A DNA stretch of 64,000 nucleotides from Alcanivorax sp. (GCA_022565695.1 JAIUME010000001.1:310001-374000); one strand, 5' to 3'. Shown: positions 50,184-59,339, counted from the first letter of the stretch. Notes: generated by a model not told the origin, from the sequence alone. A program made the numbers and translations.

Positions 50184-51827
50184 TCAGGCGGGCAGATGCT
50201 CGATGCGCATGGCTTTCTTGTCCAGTTTGCCCACGCTGGTACGGGGCAATTCATCGACAAACTTGATGTTTTCCGGAATGCCAAACTTCGAAATCACGCC
50301 TTTCTCGGCATAGCCAGCAACCAGCTCGCGGATTTCGGCTTCCGTTGCCGTGCTGTCCGGCTTTTTCACCACCAGTGCCAGCGGGCGTTCGCCCCACTTC
50401 GCATCCGGCATACCGATCACCGCACACTCGGCGACACCACTGTGTTGCAGCACCAGGCCTTCCAGATCCAGCGATGAAATCCACTCACCGCCTGTCTTGA
50501 TAACGTCCTTGATGCGATCGGTAATCTTGAGGTAACCGTCTGCATCCATGACACCGATATCGCCGGTGTGCAGCCAGCCGCCCTGCCAGAGTTGTTCCGA
50601 GTTCTTCTCATCCTTGAGATAGCCCTGGGTCAGCCAGGGCGCACGCGCCACGACTTCACCCTGGCTCTTGCCGTCATGGGGCACGTCCTGCATGTTTTCG
50701 TCAACGATACGCAGCGTCACCATGGGCACTGCACGGCCGGTGCGGCTGCGCACTTCAGCCTGGCGCTCCAGATCCCAGGATTCCATGTGCGGCATCAGGT
50801 GGCTCAGGGTCAGCAGCGGGCAGGTTTCGCTCATGCCATAGCCGGTGTAGATATCGATACCCAGATCCAGCGCAGCACGCGCCATCGGCTTCGGCAAGGC
50901 CGAACCGCCGATGATGACTTTCCACTTTGTCAGGTCGACTTTCTTCACTGCTTCACTGGCCAGCAGCATCTGCATGATGGTGGGCACGCAATGGGAGAAG
51001 GTGACTTTTTCCGTAATCAGGAGCTTGAGCAATACTTCCGGCAGATAACGGCCGGGATAGACCTGTTTGACACCGAGCAGTACCGCCAGGAAGGGAATGC
51101 CCCAGGCATGCACATGGAACATCGGCGTAATCGGCATGTAGACATCGTTCTGATTGAAGCGACCATGGCCGTCGCCGCCCAACGCTGCACGCGCAGCAAA
51201 GGTGTGCAGCACCAGCTGGCGATGACTGAAGTAAACGCCCTTCGGTAAGCCGGTGGTGCCGGTAGTATAAAAGGTGGTCGCGCGGGTGTTTTCGTCCAGC
51301 AGCGGAAATTCGAATGCCGGATCGGCAGCGGCCAGCAGCGCTTCATATTCACCGACCGTTTCAATCTTGCTGGTTTCCGGGCCTTCGCCATCGTCCAGCA
51401 ACACAAACGTCTTCACGGTTTCAATGCGGTTCTTGATGGCATCAAGCAACGGCAGGAATTCACGGTTTACCAGGATCACGTCATCTTCGGCATGATTGAT
51501 GGTGTAGAGAATCTGCTCCGGTGACAGGCGCACATTGATGGTATGCAGCACCGCGCCCATCATCGGTACGGCAAAAAAACATTCCAGGTAACGGTGGCTG
51601 TCCCAGTCCATGACCGCAACGGTATCGCCCGGCTTGACGCCAGCCTTGTCCAGGGCAGACGCCAGGCGATGGATCCGTTCCCCGAATTCGCGATAGGTCA
51701 TGCGCTTCTTGTCCGCATAAACGATCTCTTGCTCCGGGGCATTGCGCACGCCGGCTTCGAGAATGCTGCCGATCACCAGAGGCTGATCCACGGCTGACGG
51801 GGTACGTTCGATGATCTTCGCTGTCAT
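50184..51827 (-). CDS. Fatty acid-CoA ligase (AlkK-like acyl-CoA synthetase)
   Basis: 547 residues from MTAKIIERTPSAVD at 51827, with GGAG seven bases upstream. Adenylate-forming enzyme that activates a fatty acid with ATP and CoA. AMP-binding motif TTGTTGLPKGVYFSHR, YGMSETCP, HTGDIGVMDADGYL and the C-terminal catalytic Lys in TSVGKLDKKAM. Length and layout match medium-chain ligases such as AlkK; chain length is unproven. It follows fumC by 42 bp. Confidence 0.92.
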   Translation of the reverse strand: MTAKIIERTPSAVDQPLVIGSILEAGVRNAPEQEIVYADKKRMTYREFGERIHRLASALDKAGVKPGDTVAVMDWDSHRYLECFFAVPMMGAVLHTINVRLSPEQILYTINHAEDDVILVNREFLPLLDAIKNRIETVKTFVLLDDGEGPETSKIETVGEYEALLAAADPAFEFPLLDENTRATTFYTTGTTGLPKGVYFSHRQLVLHTFAARAALGGDGHGRFNQNDVYMPITPMFHVHAWGIPFLAVLLGVKQVYPGRYLPEVLLKLLITEKVTFSHCVPTIMQMLLASEAVKKVDLTKWKVIIGGSALPKPMARAALDLGIDIYTGYGMSETCPLLTLSHLMPHMESWDLERQAEVRSRTGRAVPMVTLRIVDENMQDVPHDGKSQGEVVARAPWLTQGYLKDEKNSEQLWQGGWLHTGDIGVMDADGYLKITDRIKDVIKTGGEWISSLDLEGLVLQHSGVAECAVIGMPDAKWGERPLALVVKKPDSTATEAEIRELVAGYAEKGVISKFGIPENIKFVDELPRTSVGKLDKKAMRIEHLPA

Positions 51828-51869
51828 GCAAGGCTCCATAGTTGTTGTGATATGTTGCTGTGATATCCG

Positions 51870-53246
51870 TTAATCCTGCAGCCCACCACGGGTGAGCCGC
51901 TCTGGGTCAAGGTAGCGGGCCAGTTCCTCACGGGAGAGATCCGTCATGTCTTCTGCCACATCCAGCACAGCACGGCCGGAGGCGTAGGCTTTCTTGGCGA
52001 TCTCGGCGGCCTTTTCATAGCCGATAACGGGATTCAGAGCCGTTACCAGAATCGGGTTGCGCCCGACGGCGGCTGCCAGACGCTCTGTGTTCACGGTAAA
52101 CCCGGCCACCGCCTTGTCCGCCATGATACGGCTGACGTTGGCCAGCATCCCGGTCATGTCGAGCAGATTTGCCGCCACCAGCGGCAACATCACGTTCAAC
52201 TGAAAGTTGCCGCTCTGCGCCGCCACCAGATTGGCCTGATCCAGCCCCATTACCTGGGCCGACACCATACAGGCCGACTCACAGATCACCGGATTCACTT
52301 TGCCCGGCATGATGGACGAGCCCGGCTGCACCGCCGGTAACTGTATTTCGGCCAGACCATCAATAGGCCCGCCATTCATCCAGCGCAGATCATTGGCGAG
52401 CTTCATCAACACCACCGCATAACCACGCAACGCCGCCGACAGGGCCAGAGGGCGGTCTATGGCGCTCTGGCCCGCAAAGGCGGTATCCAGCGGCACGAAA
52501 TTGTGACGGGTACATTCACTCAGGTCACGGGCGAAGATAGCGGCAAAGTCGGGGTGGGTGTTCACGCCATTGCCCACCGCCGTGCCCCCTTGAGGGATGG
52601 CCAGCAGCCCGTCCCGTGCCTGACGCAGGCCCTGCATGGTAAATGCCAGTTGGCTGCGCCAGGCGCCTATTTCCTGCCCCATGGTCACCGGCATGGCATC
52701 CATCAGATGGGTGCGGCCGGTCTTCACCACCTGACCCAGCTCCGTCGCCCGAACTGCCAGTTGGGCATCCAGATGCTGCAAGGCTGGCAGCAGTTGTTCC
52801 GTGACAGCCTGCACCGCACTCAGGTGGATGGCCGTCGGGATGGTGTCATTGCTGCTCTGCCCCAGATTCACATGGTCGTTGGGGTGCACCTCAGCGCCTG
52901 CCTGCGCACACAGGTGGCTGATGACCTCGTTGACGTTCATGTTGGTGCTGGTGCCGGAGCCGGTCTGGAAGATGTCCACCGGGAACTGCTGGTCGTGCTC
53001 CCCGGCAACGATGGCCCGGGCCGCCAGGATGATGGCATCAGCCCTCGCGTCATCCAGCAGGCCCAACTGCCGATTGGCGACTGCTGCACTGGCTTTGATC
53101 CTGGCCACGGCATGGATAAAACTGGCCGGTAAAGGGCCATACACCGGGAAGTTTTCCACCGCCCGCTGGGTCTGGGCACCCCACAGCGCCGAGGCAGGCA
53201 GGGTAACCTCCCCCATGGAGTCCCGTTCGATACGGCTTCCGGTCAT
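51870..53246 (-). CDS. fumC: Fumarate hydratase class II
   Basis: Iron-free, oxygen-stable enzyme interconverting fumarate and malate in the TCA cycle. 458 residues. The signature loop GSSIMPGKVNP with catalytic Ser is present, as are SSNDTIPTA and KTGRTHLMDAMPVT. AAGGAGGTG precedes the ATG at ideal spacing. It lies 20 bp after the small zinc-ribbon gene. Confidence 0.97.
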   Translation of the reverse strand: MTGSRIERDSMGEVTLPASALWGAQTQRAVENFPVYGPLPASFIHAVARIKASAAVANRQLGLLDDARADAIILAARAIVAGEHDQQFPVDIFQTGSGTSTNMNVNEVISHLCAQAGAEVHPNDHVNLGQSSNDTIPTAIHLSAVQAVTEQLLPALQHLDAQLAVRATELGQVVKTGRTHLMDAMPVTMGQEIGAWRSQLAFTMQGLRQARDGLLAIPQGGTAVGNGVNTHPDFAAIFARDLSECTRHNFVPLDTAFAGQSAIDRPLALSAALRGYAVVLMKLANDLRWMNGGPIDGLAEIQLPAVQPGSSIMPGKVNPVICESACMVSAQVMGLDQANLVAAQSGNFQLNVMLPLVAANLLDMTGMLANVSRIMADKAVAGFTVNTERLAAAVGRNPILVTALNPVIGYEKAAEIAKKAYASGRAVLDVAEDMTDLSREELARYLDPERLTRGGLQD

Positions 53247-53266
53247 GGCACACCTCCTTCAAAAGT

Positions 53267-53440
53267 TCAGTGAGCGGTCACTTTCTCTTTCCCGCAACGG
53301 CTACAACGGTAGACCGTTACCAGGCGCCCCTGTTTCACATCAAACTGGCGCGCCTTGCACACCTCCCACTTGTGGAACCCATGCCGGCACATGCCCTTGC
53401 TCGGGGCTTTCGGTTTCTTGAACGGCAGTATTTTTCCCAT
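53267..53440 (-). CDS. Small zinc-ribbon protein (57 residues)
   Basis: Reads MGKILPFKKPKAPSKGMCRH and ends RCSRCGKEKVTAH. Two metal-ligand groups: Cys18/His20/His23/Cys28 and Cys46-x-x-Cys49, the pattern of a zinc ribbon. A lysine-rich N-terminus suggests nucleic-acid contact (inference). Too short for common length cut-offs. It lies 20 bp before fumC and 65 bp after the AlbA_2 gene. I do not recognise a named family; comparable short proteins occur near fumC in related bacteria as far as I recall. Confidence 0.75.
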   Translation of the reverse strand: MGKILPFKKPKAPSKGMCRHGFHKWEVCKARQFDVKQGRLVTVYRCSRCGKEKVTAH

Positions 53441-53505
53441 CGAGACGTCCCGGTATCTCTAAGCGTAAAGGCTGCGGGAAGGCCTTCTCCGACAGGGTTT
53501 TCTTT

Positions 53506-54882
53506 TCATCTTTTTCCCTGCTGCTTACTTGGCAATAATTCTCTGCCTTTTTCGGTCAAGCGGTACCGCTGCAGGCGACTGTTGGGTTTATCAGGGAGGG
53601 TATATTCGATCGCCCCATGATCCAGCAAGCCCCGTATCCGCGCATTCAGCTTGCCCGAAATACTCTTCTGTCCAATGGCTTTGGCTAGCTCAGACTTGGA
53701 GAGCGGCTGGTCTGACAGCGCTTGCAGCACCCTGCCCTGAATTGACTCTGGCCCCGACTCTGGCCCCGACTCTGGCCCCGACTCTGGCCCAACTTCACCG
53801 AATATCGGTTCGGCATGGGGCATACTGAGTCGAATGAACTGGGAAGCAAAGGTGAAGTTTTCACGCGGGTAGGCCTTCAGAATACGCGGCATGCCGGAGC
53901 CGAGGTACTCGACCATGCCCAGGTCCTTGAATACCCGCATAAGGCTCTTGTTGCGGGGCATTGAGTAGCCAGAGAAAAAATCCTCTTGCTCCTTGCCGGG
54001 GTGGATGGCACCAGCAGAGGTGATTTCCAGGCGGTCGTTGAAGATCTCGAACTTGGGCACCAGTTCTGTGCTGTAGTTGTTATGGATAATGGCGTTGATA
54101 ACGGCCTCGCGCAAGGCGACCGAGTTCCATAGTGGGGTCTCGATGCGCTCCTTTGAGGTAATCTGGGTACGGACACGATTTTCCACGTCTTCAAGTCGTT
54201 CCAGCACTCGCTTGCAGGTTTTCACCAGGCAGCAGTAGCCGTACTCCTTGCTGTCAATCAGATCGATACGGTCATTGCCGGCGTACTTGGCGACCTGGGT
54301 GGAATTGCCGTTCTCATCGGCCAGCAGGTAGGCGGCGTAGTTGTAATTACCGTCTTCGGTGAGCAACTCCAGGTTGGCAGCGAACTTGTCGTTAAGGGCC
54401 AGCCCCGCTTCTTCGTAGTAGATCTTCAATTGGGCAAAACTGAGATCCTGGCGTGGTGAGCGAATGCGTGTCAGGGAGTTGCGGGTGCGGCGGGCAAAGA
54501 GCTCTTCGATCATGGCAGACGGCATGGGCTCGCTGGCTGAGCCAAGGCGCATAAAGCAGCCCTTTTCTGACATGCCGTATTTGCGCAGGTAGTAGGGCTT
54601 TTCCGGGCCGCTGGCCAGAATGATCTTGATGATCGGCTTGCCATCCCGTTGTTCCAGAATCACATCGAACAGCCCCAAAGCAGAGGGCTGAATATTGTTC
54701 TTGATCCTGTCTTTGATGGCCAGTTGCAAGGCATCCGCATCGCGGACACCAACCGCCTGGCCGTGCTTGTCGATCCCGATGTAGAGGATCCCGCCATCGT
54801 GGTAGTTGAGGAAGGCAACCACCTCCCTCTCTAGCCCCTCGCTGAGTTCTCGTTTGTATTCGATTCGATTGGATTCCGTCAT
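53506..54882 (-). CDS. Schlafen AlbA_2 domain / putative transcriptional regulator with HATPase-like domain
   Basis: 458 residues. The N-terminal AlbA_2 domain (about 8-130: ESNRIEYKRELSEGL, VAFLNYHDGGILYIGID) is followed by a C-terminal ATPase_put region (about 240-350: ALREAVINAIIHNNY, IHPGKEQEDFF). Then come a GPES tandem repeat (about 369-384) and a winged-helix end (SKSELAKAIGQKSISGKL). Such proteins are scattered accessory regulators. It interrupts the usual origin-proximal order between mnmE and fumC, so acquisition by transfer is plausible. Confidence 0.87.
   Translation of the reverse strand: MTESNRIEYKRELSEGLEREVVAFLNYHDGGILYIGIDKHGQAVGVRDADALQLAIKDRIKNNIQPSALGLFDVILEQRDGKPIIKIILASGPEKPYYLRKYGMSEKGCFMRLGSASEPMPSAMIEELFARRTRNSLTRIRSPRQDLSFAQLKIYYEEAGLALNDKFAANLELLTEDGNYNYAAYLLADENGNSTQVAKYAGNDRIDLIDSKEYGYCCLVKTCKRVLERLEDVENRVRTQITSKERIETPLWNSVALREAVINAIIHNNYSTELVPKFEIFNDRLEITSAGAIHPGKEQEDFFSGYSMPRNKSLMRVFKDLGMVEYLGSGMPRILKAYPRENFTFASQFIRLSMPHAEPIFGEVGPESGPESGPESGPESIQGRVLQALSDQPLSKSELAKAIGQKSISGKLNARIRGLLDHGAIEYTLPDKPNSRLQRYRLTEKGRELLPSKQQGKR
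53744..53791 (-). repeat. Four tandem 12-bp units coding Gly-Pro-Glu-Ser repeats
   Basis: Units of GACTCTGGCCCC at 53744, 53756, 53768 and 53780, the last with one change at its end. In the protein they give GPESGPESGPESGPES as a linker. A change in copy number keeps the frame, so linker length could vary between strains without loss of the protein. Confidence 0.9.
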
Positions 54883-54918
54883 GGCAGTAGTATCATCCTT
54901 TGATAGGCCGAGCGTAGC

Positions 54919-56310
54919 CTACTTGCCAATACAGAACGACGAGAATATTCGTCCCAGCAAGTCATCTGCGGTAAAGGCGCCGGTGATGGCTTCCAGCGCC
55001 TGCTGCGCGCTGCGCAGGTCTTCGGCCAGCAGCTCCCCGGCGGCCTGGGTGGTCAGTTGGCGCTCACCATGGTGCATGGCCTCCAGCGCCTGCTCCAGGG
55101 CACTGAGGTGGCGGCGGCGGGCGCTGTAGGGGCTGGCCTGGTCGCTGTGGTAGCCCACCGCCTGTTTCAGGTGTTCGCGTAATGCGGGCAGGCCCTCGCC
55201 ATGCCGGGCGGAGATGGCAATGCGGTCCGGTTGCTCTTGCTGTCCGGGCGCGAGCCCGGACAGGTCGGCCTTGTTTAACACCAGGGTTACCGGGATACCG
55301 AGGCTGGACAGGCTTTTTTGGCCTTCCGGCAACAGGGCGTCCAGGTTACTCAGGGCAGTTGTGTCTGCGGTCGTGCTGTCGACCACCAATAGAATCCGGT
55401 CGGCCTGTTCGATGGCGGCCCAGGCACGGCGAATGCCTTCTTTTTCCACCTGATCAGGAGATTCGCGCAGCCCGGCGGTATCAATGATGTTCAGGGGCAG
55501 GCCATCCAGCTGGATGGTTTCGCGCAGCAGGTCGCGGGTGGTGCCGGCGATGTCGGTAACGATGGCGATATCGTCGCCGGCCAGGGCGTTGAGCAGGGAG
55601 GACTTGCCCGCATTGGGGCGCCCGGCGATCACCAGGGTCATGCCTTCACGCAGCAGGCTGCCACGGCGCGCGGTGGCCAGCACCTCTTCTGTGGCACCGA
55701 TCAGACCGCTCAGGTCGTTGGCCACCCGGCCATCGCTGAGGAAGTCGATTTCTTCTTCGGGAAAATCAATGGCCGCTTCTACATAGATACGCAGCTGGAT
55801 TAACTGTTCTACCAGCGTATTCACCGCGTCAGAAAAGGCGCCGCGCAGGGAATTGGCGGCAGCGCGGGCAGCACTGGCAGTGCCCGCATCAATCAGATCG
55901 GCAATGGCCTCGGCCTGGGCCAGATCCAGACGATCATTCAGGAAAGCCCGCAGAGAGAACTCGCCGGCCTGCGCCTGGCGGGCACCATGGTGAATACAGG
56001 TCTGGACCAGCTGGTCCAGCAGCACAGGGCCGCCGTGGCCCTGCAGTTCCACCACGTCTTCGCCGGTAAAGGAGTGTGGCCCAGGGAAATACAGGGCCAG
56101 ACCTTCATCAATCGCCGCCCCATCGGGGGTATGAAACCCGCTGAAATGGGCGTGCCGCGGGACGAGTGTGAGCCCGGGCCGCAGCAGCTGCCCGGCAATT
56201 TGTACTGCCTGGGGGCCAGACAGCCGAAGCACACCAATGCCGCCACGGCCGGGGGCGGTGGCAATGGCCACGATGGTGTCCTGGGGTGCTTGCAAGGAGG
56301 TTGTCTGCAT
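54919..56310 (-). CDS. mnmE: tRNA modification GTPase MnmE
   Basis: Works with MnmG on wobble uridine modification. 463 residues. N-terminal tetrahydrofolate-binding domain ([19 protein letters not shown]), G domain with [23 protein letters not shown] and NKAD, and the C-terminal FCIGK motif with the essential Cys. Complete. It lies after yidC in the leftward rpmH-rnpA-yidC-mnmE order, with a UUCG-capped hairpin in the 100-bp gap. Confidence 0.98.
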   Translation of the reverse strand: MQTTSLQAPQDTIVAIATAPGRGGIGVLRLSGPQAVQIAGQLLRPGLTLVPRHAHFSGFHTPDGAAIDEGLALYFPGPHSFTGEDVVELQGHGGPVLLDQLVQTCIHHGARQAQAGEFSLRAFLNDRLDLAQAEAIADLIDAGTASAARAAANSLRGAFSDAVNTLVEQLIQLRIYVEAAIDFPEEEIDFLSDGRVANDLSGLIGATEEVLATARRGSLLREGMTLVIAGRPNAGKSSLLNALAGDDIAIVTDIAGTTRDLLRETIQLDGLPLNIIDTAGLRESPDQVEKEGIRRAWAAIEQADRILLVVDSTTADTTALSNLDALLPEGQKSLSSLGIPVTLVLNKADLSGLAPGQQEQPDRIAISARHGEGLPALREHLKQAVGYHSDQASPYSARRRHLSALEQALEAMHHGERQLTTQAAGELLAEDLRSAQQALEAITGAFTADDLLGRIFSSFCIGK

Positions 56311-56370
56311 CGGCGCATTATGCCGAAGGGGGGAGTGCGAAGCGAGGTGCAGGCATACTGCTACCGAATG

Positions 56371-56403
56371 CCGCTACCGGCGCCCGAAGGGCGCCGGTAG
56401 CGG
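56371..56403 (-). promoter_or_regulatory. Very stable hairpin between yidC and mnmE
   Basis: Perfect 15-bp stem CCGCTACCGGCGCCC/GGGCGCCGGTAGCGG around three bases; in the leftward mRNA the tip reads C-UUCG-G, an extra-stable tetraloop. It begins 8 bp after the yidC stop. No T-run follows, so it may protect the yidC 3' end or attenuate read-through into mnmE. Confidence 0.65.
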
Positions 56404-56410
56404 AAGCGGG

Positions 56411-58195
56411 TCATTCGTTCTCGATCCGGCGGGTAATCACCCACTGCTGTGCAATCGAGAGAATGTTGTTGGTCAGCCAGTACAGTACCAGACCTGCCGG
56501 GAACCAGAGGAAGAACACGGTGAAGATGACCGGCATCCACTTCATCACCTGGGCCTGGGTCGGGTCCGGCGGTGTCGGGTTCAGACGCATCTGGAACCAC
56601 ATGGAAGCACCCATCAGCAACGGCAGGATAAACCAGGGGTCCATCAGGGACAGATCCTGAATCCAGCCGAAGAATGGCGCCTGCCGCAACTCAACCGATT
56701 CCAGCAACACGTAATACAGCGCGATGAACACGGGCATCTGCACCAGGATCGGCAGGCAGCCGCCCAGCGGATTGATCTTCTCTTTCTGGTAGAGCTTCAT
56801 CAGTTCCTGTGACTGCTTCTGACGATCGCTCTTGTGCTGTTCGCGAATACGCTGCATCTCCGGCGCCACCTTGCGCATACGCGCCATGGACCGGTAGCTG
56901 GCTGCAGACAGCTTGAAGAATGCCAGTTTGATCAGCAGGGTCAGCATGATGATCGCAACACCCCAGTTGCCCACACCAAAGCCAACGTCAAACTGGTTGC
57001 CAAAAATGCTGATCTGGCCGCTCTGCAGGAATACCAGCACCGCAAAGATTGGCTGGGAGATAAACCACAGCCAGCCATAATCCACGGTCATGTGCAGGCC
57101 CGGGCTGATGGCTCTCAGTTTTTCCTGTTGCTTCGGACCGGCATAGAACTCGGTATACAGGACGCCTTCGCTGTTCGGTGCCACGGTAGTGGTCGGTGAC
57201 ATGAAGCGCAGGATGTATTCATCCTGATTTCGGCGATAGACGCTGCTGTAGGTATGACGCTCACCCGGATCGGGGATCCAGGCAGACAGGAAGTAATGCT
57301 GGATCATGGCCACCCAACCCGCTTCCTGGGTGGTGCGCATGTTCTCGTCACGCATATCGGAGAGCGTCAGCTTGTTGTACGGCTTGTCGCTGGTCCAGTA
57401 GGCACCGCCCAGATAGGTGGGCATGGGAATGAAGCCGGCGGTAGCCTTGCCCGGGTCATCGGTACCATCGCGCTTGATCTGGCCATACAGTGCGCCCTGC
57501 CAGATCTCGCTGGTGTTGTTACGCACAATATGGGAATGGCGGACCAGGTAGCTACCGCGCTCGAAGGTGAAGCGCTTGATGATCTCGGTACCGCTGTCCT
57601 GGCGGTAGTACAGATCAACGTTCAGTTCATGCTCATTCTCGCTGAGCGTGTAGCGCGCCTGCTCCGCTTGCCAGGTAGGCCGACCTGCTGCGCTGTCGGT
57701 GCCATTGGCGCCGACGATCCCGCTCTGGGCCACATAGGTCCGGGCGCTCGAACGTTCCAGCAGGACAAAGGGCTGATCGGGTGTATCCACCTGACGGGGG
57801 TAATCCAGCAGGGAGATGCGAACAATGTCCCCCCCCAGACGATCAATTTCCAGCTCCATGACATCCGTGCGAACCGTAATCAGTCGTTCGGCGGTGGCAC
57901 TGGGCGCCTGGCTGGCTGTCGTGGGAATGGCTTCGTCCGCACCGGCTGAAGACGCCCGGGGCGCCTCGTCAGCCGAGGGGATGTCGTCATGGCCATTGCG
58001 CTGAGCGCTATCCCCGTTCACATCGGCATCAACAGCCGAAGGGGTGTCAATGTCGCCAGGCACCACAGTCTGGTCCTGGGTGACGGTGGCATGATCAAGC
58101 TCGGGTGCCCTGCCGTAATCTTCTTGCCAGGCAAGAATCATCAGGTAGGTGACCACGGCAATCGCGGTAAGAATTAGAGCGCGCTGGATTTCCAT
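56411..58195 (-). CDS. yidC: Membrane protein insertase YidC
   Basis: Inserts and folds inner-membrane proteins, alone or with Sec. 594 residues, the long Gram-negative form: a first membrane span (about 8-23), a large periplasmic domain (about 90-370; residues 30-90 are acidic low-complexity linker), then five C-terminal spans in the 60KD_IMP domain with NPLGGCLPILVQMPVFIALY. Ends with a short basic tail. It follows rnpA by 42 bp; the yidD gene often found here is absent. Confidence 0.97.
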   Translation of the reverse strand: MEIQRALILTAIAVVTYLMILAWQEDYGRAPELDHATVTQDQTVVPGDIDTPSAVDADVNGDSAQRNGHDDIPSADEAPRASSAGADEAIPTTASQAPSATAERLITVRTDVMELEIDRLGGDIVRISLLDYPRQVDTPDQPFVLLERSSARTYVAQSGIVGANGTDSAAGRPTWQAEQARYTLSENEHELNVDLYYRQDSGTEIIKRFTFERGSYLVRHSHIVRNNTSEIWQGALYGQIKRDGTDDPGKATAGFIPMPTYLGGAYWTSDKPYNKLTLSDMRDENMRTTQEAGWVAMIQHYFLSAWIPDPGERHTYSSVYRRNQDEYILRFMSPTTTVAPNSEGVLYTEFYAGPKQQEKLRAISPGLHMTVDYGWLWFISQPIFAVLVFLQSGQISIFGNQFDVGFGVGNWGVAIIMLTLLIKLAFFKLSAASYRSMARMRKVAPEMQRIREQHKSDRQKQSQELMKLYQKEKINPLGGCLPILVQMPVFIALYYVLLESVELRQAPFFGWIQDLSLMDPWFILPLLMGASMWFQMRLNPTPPDPTQAQVMKWMPVIFTVFFLWFPAGLVLYWLTNNILSIAQQWVITRRIENE

Positions 58196-58237
58196 AATTC
58201 GGGCTTTCTGGCGGCGAGAAAATCGGCGGGCAGTGTC

Positions 58238-58657
58238 TCAAGCCTGATGGCGCTTGGCAAGCAGCTTGTCCCACAGACTGTCGATCTCTGTCCGAAGGAT
58301 TGCGGCATCAGGATGATCCAGGTTGCCGCGAAGAATGACCACAATATCGAGGCCGGCAAGCTGTTCGGGGCGTTGGCGGAAGCTTTCTCTCAACTGACGC
58401 TTGGCCAGGCCTCTGTCCACGGCACGCTTGGCGCGCTTTCGGCCGATAACGAGCCCGAGGCGATGGAGTGGAGTCTGGTTTTCACGGGCGAGAAACAGGA
58501 AATAGCGCCCGCCAACCTTGTAATCCGGCTGGTTGAAGACACGCTGGAAGGAAGAGGGTTGCAGGAGGCGATTGGCACGAAGAAATCGATGATCACCCGG
58601 CGCCCGATCGCTGATGTCCTGATGCCCTGATTCAGGACCGTGGGTCACGTTAGCCAT
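58238..58657 (-). CDS. rnpA: Ribonuclease P protein component
   Basis: Binds the RNase P RNA and the tRNA leader. 139 residues. The core is recognisable: FLRANRLLQPSSFQRVF at the start of the fold, LGLVIGRKRAKRAVDR and KRQLRESFR. The highly conserved RNR motif (usually RNRIKR) reads RGLAKR at 82-87, with Gly in place of Asn. The N-terminal 20 residues are extra to the common fold, so a later start is possible. It follows rpmH by 52 bp. Confidence 0.93.
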   Translation of the reverse strand: MANVTHGPESGHQDISDRAPGDHRFLRANRLLQPSSFQRVFNQPDYKVGGRYFLFLARENQTPLHRLGLVIGRKRAKRAVDRGLAKRQLRESFRQRPEQLAGLDIVVILRGNLDHPDAAILRTEIDSLWDKLLAKRHQA

Positions 58658-58709
58658 GGCACTGGCATCAGGGATATCAGCAAACGGGGCAGAACTGCGC
58701 AGACAGCGA

Positions 58710-58844
58710 TCAGACAGTCAGCCGCTTGCGGCCCTTGGCACGACGACGGTTGATCACGGCGCGGCCGTTCTTGGTGGCCATGCGTGCACGGAAACCGTGG
58801 GTACGCTTGCGCTTCAGGTTGCTCGGTTGAAATGTACGTTTCAT
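58710..58844 (-). CDS. rpmH: 50S ribosomal protein L34
   Basis: 44 residues, exactly the usual size: [20 protein letters not shown] and ending GRKRLTV. It falls below common length cut-offs. It is first gene of the leftward rpmH-rnpA-yidC-mnmE cluster next to oriC, with its own strong promoter. Confidence 0.98.
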   Translation of the reverse strand: MKRTFQPSNLKRKRTHGFRARMATKNGRAVINRRRAKGRKRLTV

Positions 58845-58886
58845 TGCATCATCCCCACGGGATCAGCTGGTCTTGAGAAGGGCGGC

Positions 58887-58915
58887 ATTCTATGGGAGCG
58901 GTTCCCCGGTGTCAA
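58887..58915 (-). promoter_or_regulatory. Sigma-70 promoter of rpmH
   Basis: Leftward, consensus -35 TTGACA (58915-58910), 17 bp, -10 TAGAAT (58892-58887), 42 bp before the rpmH start. It fires away from the origin. Confidence 0.85.
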
Positions 58916-58919
58916 ACGG

Positions 58920-59275
58920 CTATTTCGGGACGGCCTACGGAGTCGGCGCTGCTTATTATTATATCTTTTATATATTTAAGTCTTTTAAGGTAATAGTGAT
59001 AGTAATAGGCAAACGGATTTCAGTGGATAAGTTTTAAAAGTCAATTTAAAACAATAAGTTAGGCTGTGTGTAAACGGTTGGTATGTAGGCGGGTTAACGG
59101 CTGGGAAGCTGGGGAGAAACGGTGGACGGCGGTGGATGGAAACTGTCCACCGTTCCATGCACAGCCTTATACCGAGGTTGGAGCCCCGTTAGCGCCCAAG
59201 GTTATCCACAGAAAAAAGCCGTTCACAGAGTCAGCGCCAGGGTGTGGAATGGCTGTGGATAACGGGGGGCTGCAG
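58920..59275. other. Chromosomal replication origin oriC
   Basis: Non-coding stretch between divergent rpmH and dnaA. An AT-rich part (about 58955-59060, with ATTATTATATC and TTTTATATATTTAAG) is the probable unwinding element. DnaA boxes: AGTGGATAA at 59022-59030 (one mismatch), TTATCCACA at 59202-59210 and TGTGGATAA at 59254-59262 (both perfect). A 10-bp inverted repeat AACGGTGGAC/GTCCACCGTT lies at 59118-59154. Position and content match gammaproteobacterial origins of the Pseudomonas type. Confidence 0.88.
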
Positions 59276-59284
59276 GGTTAGAAT
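59254..59284 (+). promoter_or_regulatory. dnaA promoter with DnaA box over the -35
   Basis: DnaA box TGTGGATAA 59254-59262 with -35 TGGATA (59256-59261) inside it, 17 bp, then -10 TAGAAT (59279-59284). The GTG start is 55 bp further. Autorepression by DnaA is expected. Same design as the mnmG promoter at 10457-10487. Confidence 0.72.
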
Positions 59285-59339
59285 GCCTGCTTCATTTCTA
59301 TGTATGTACCAGATGTACGTACCAGCGAAAGGCAGGGAC

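Noticed and set aside
53744..53791. Tandem 12-bp units as a CRISPR or VNTR locus outside genes
   Set aside because: They are in frame within a coding sequence, without spacers.
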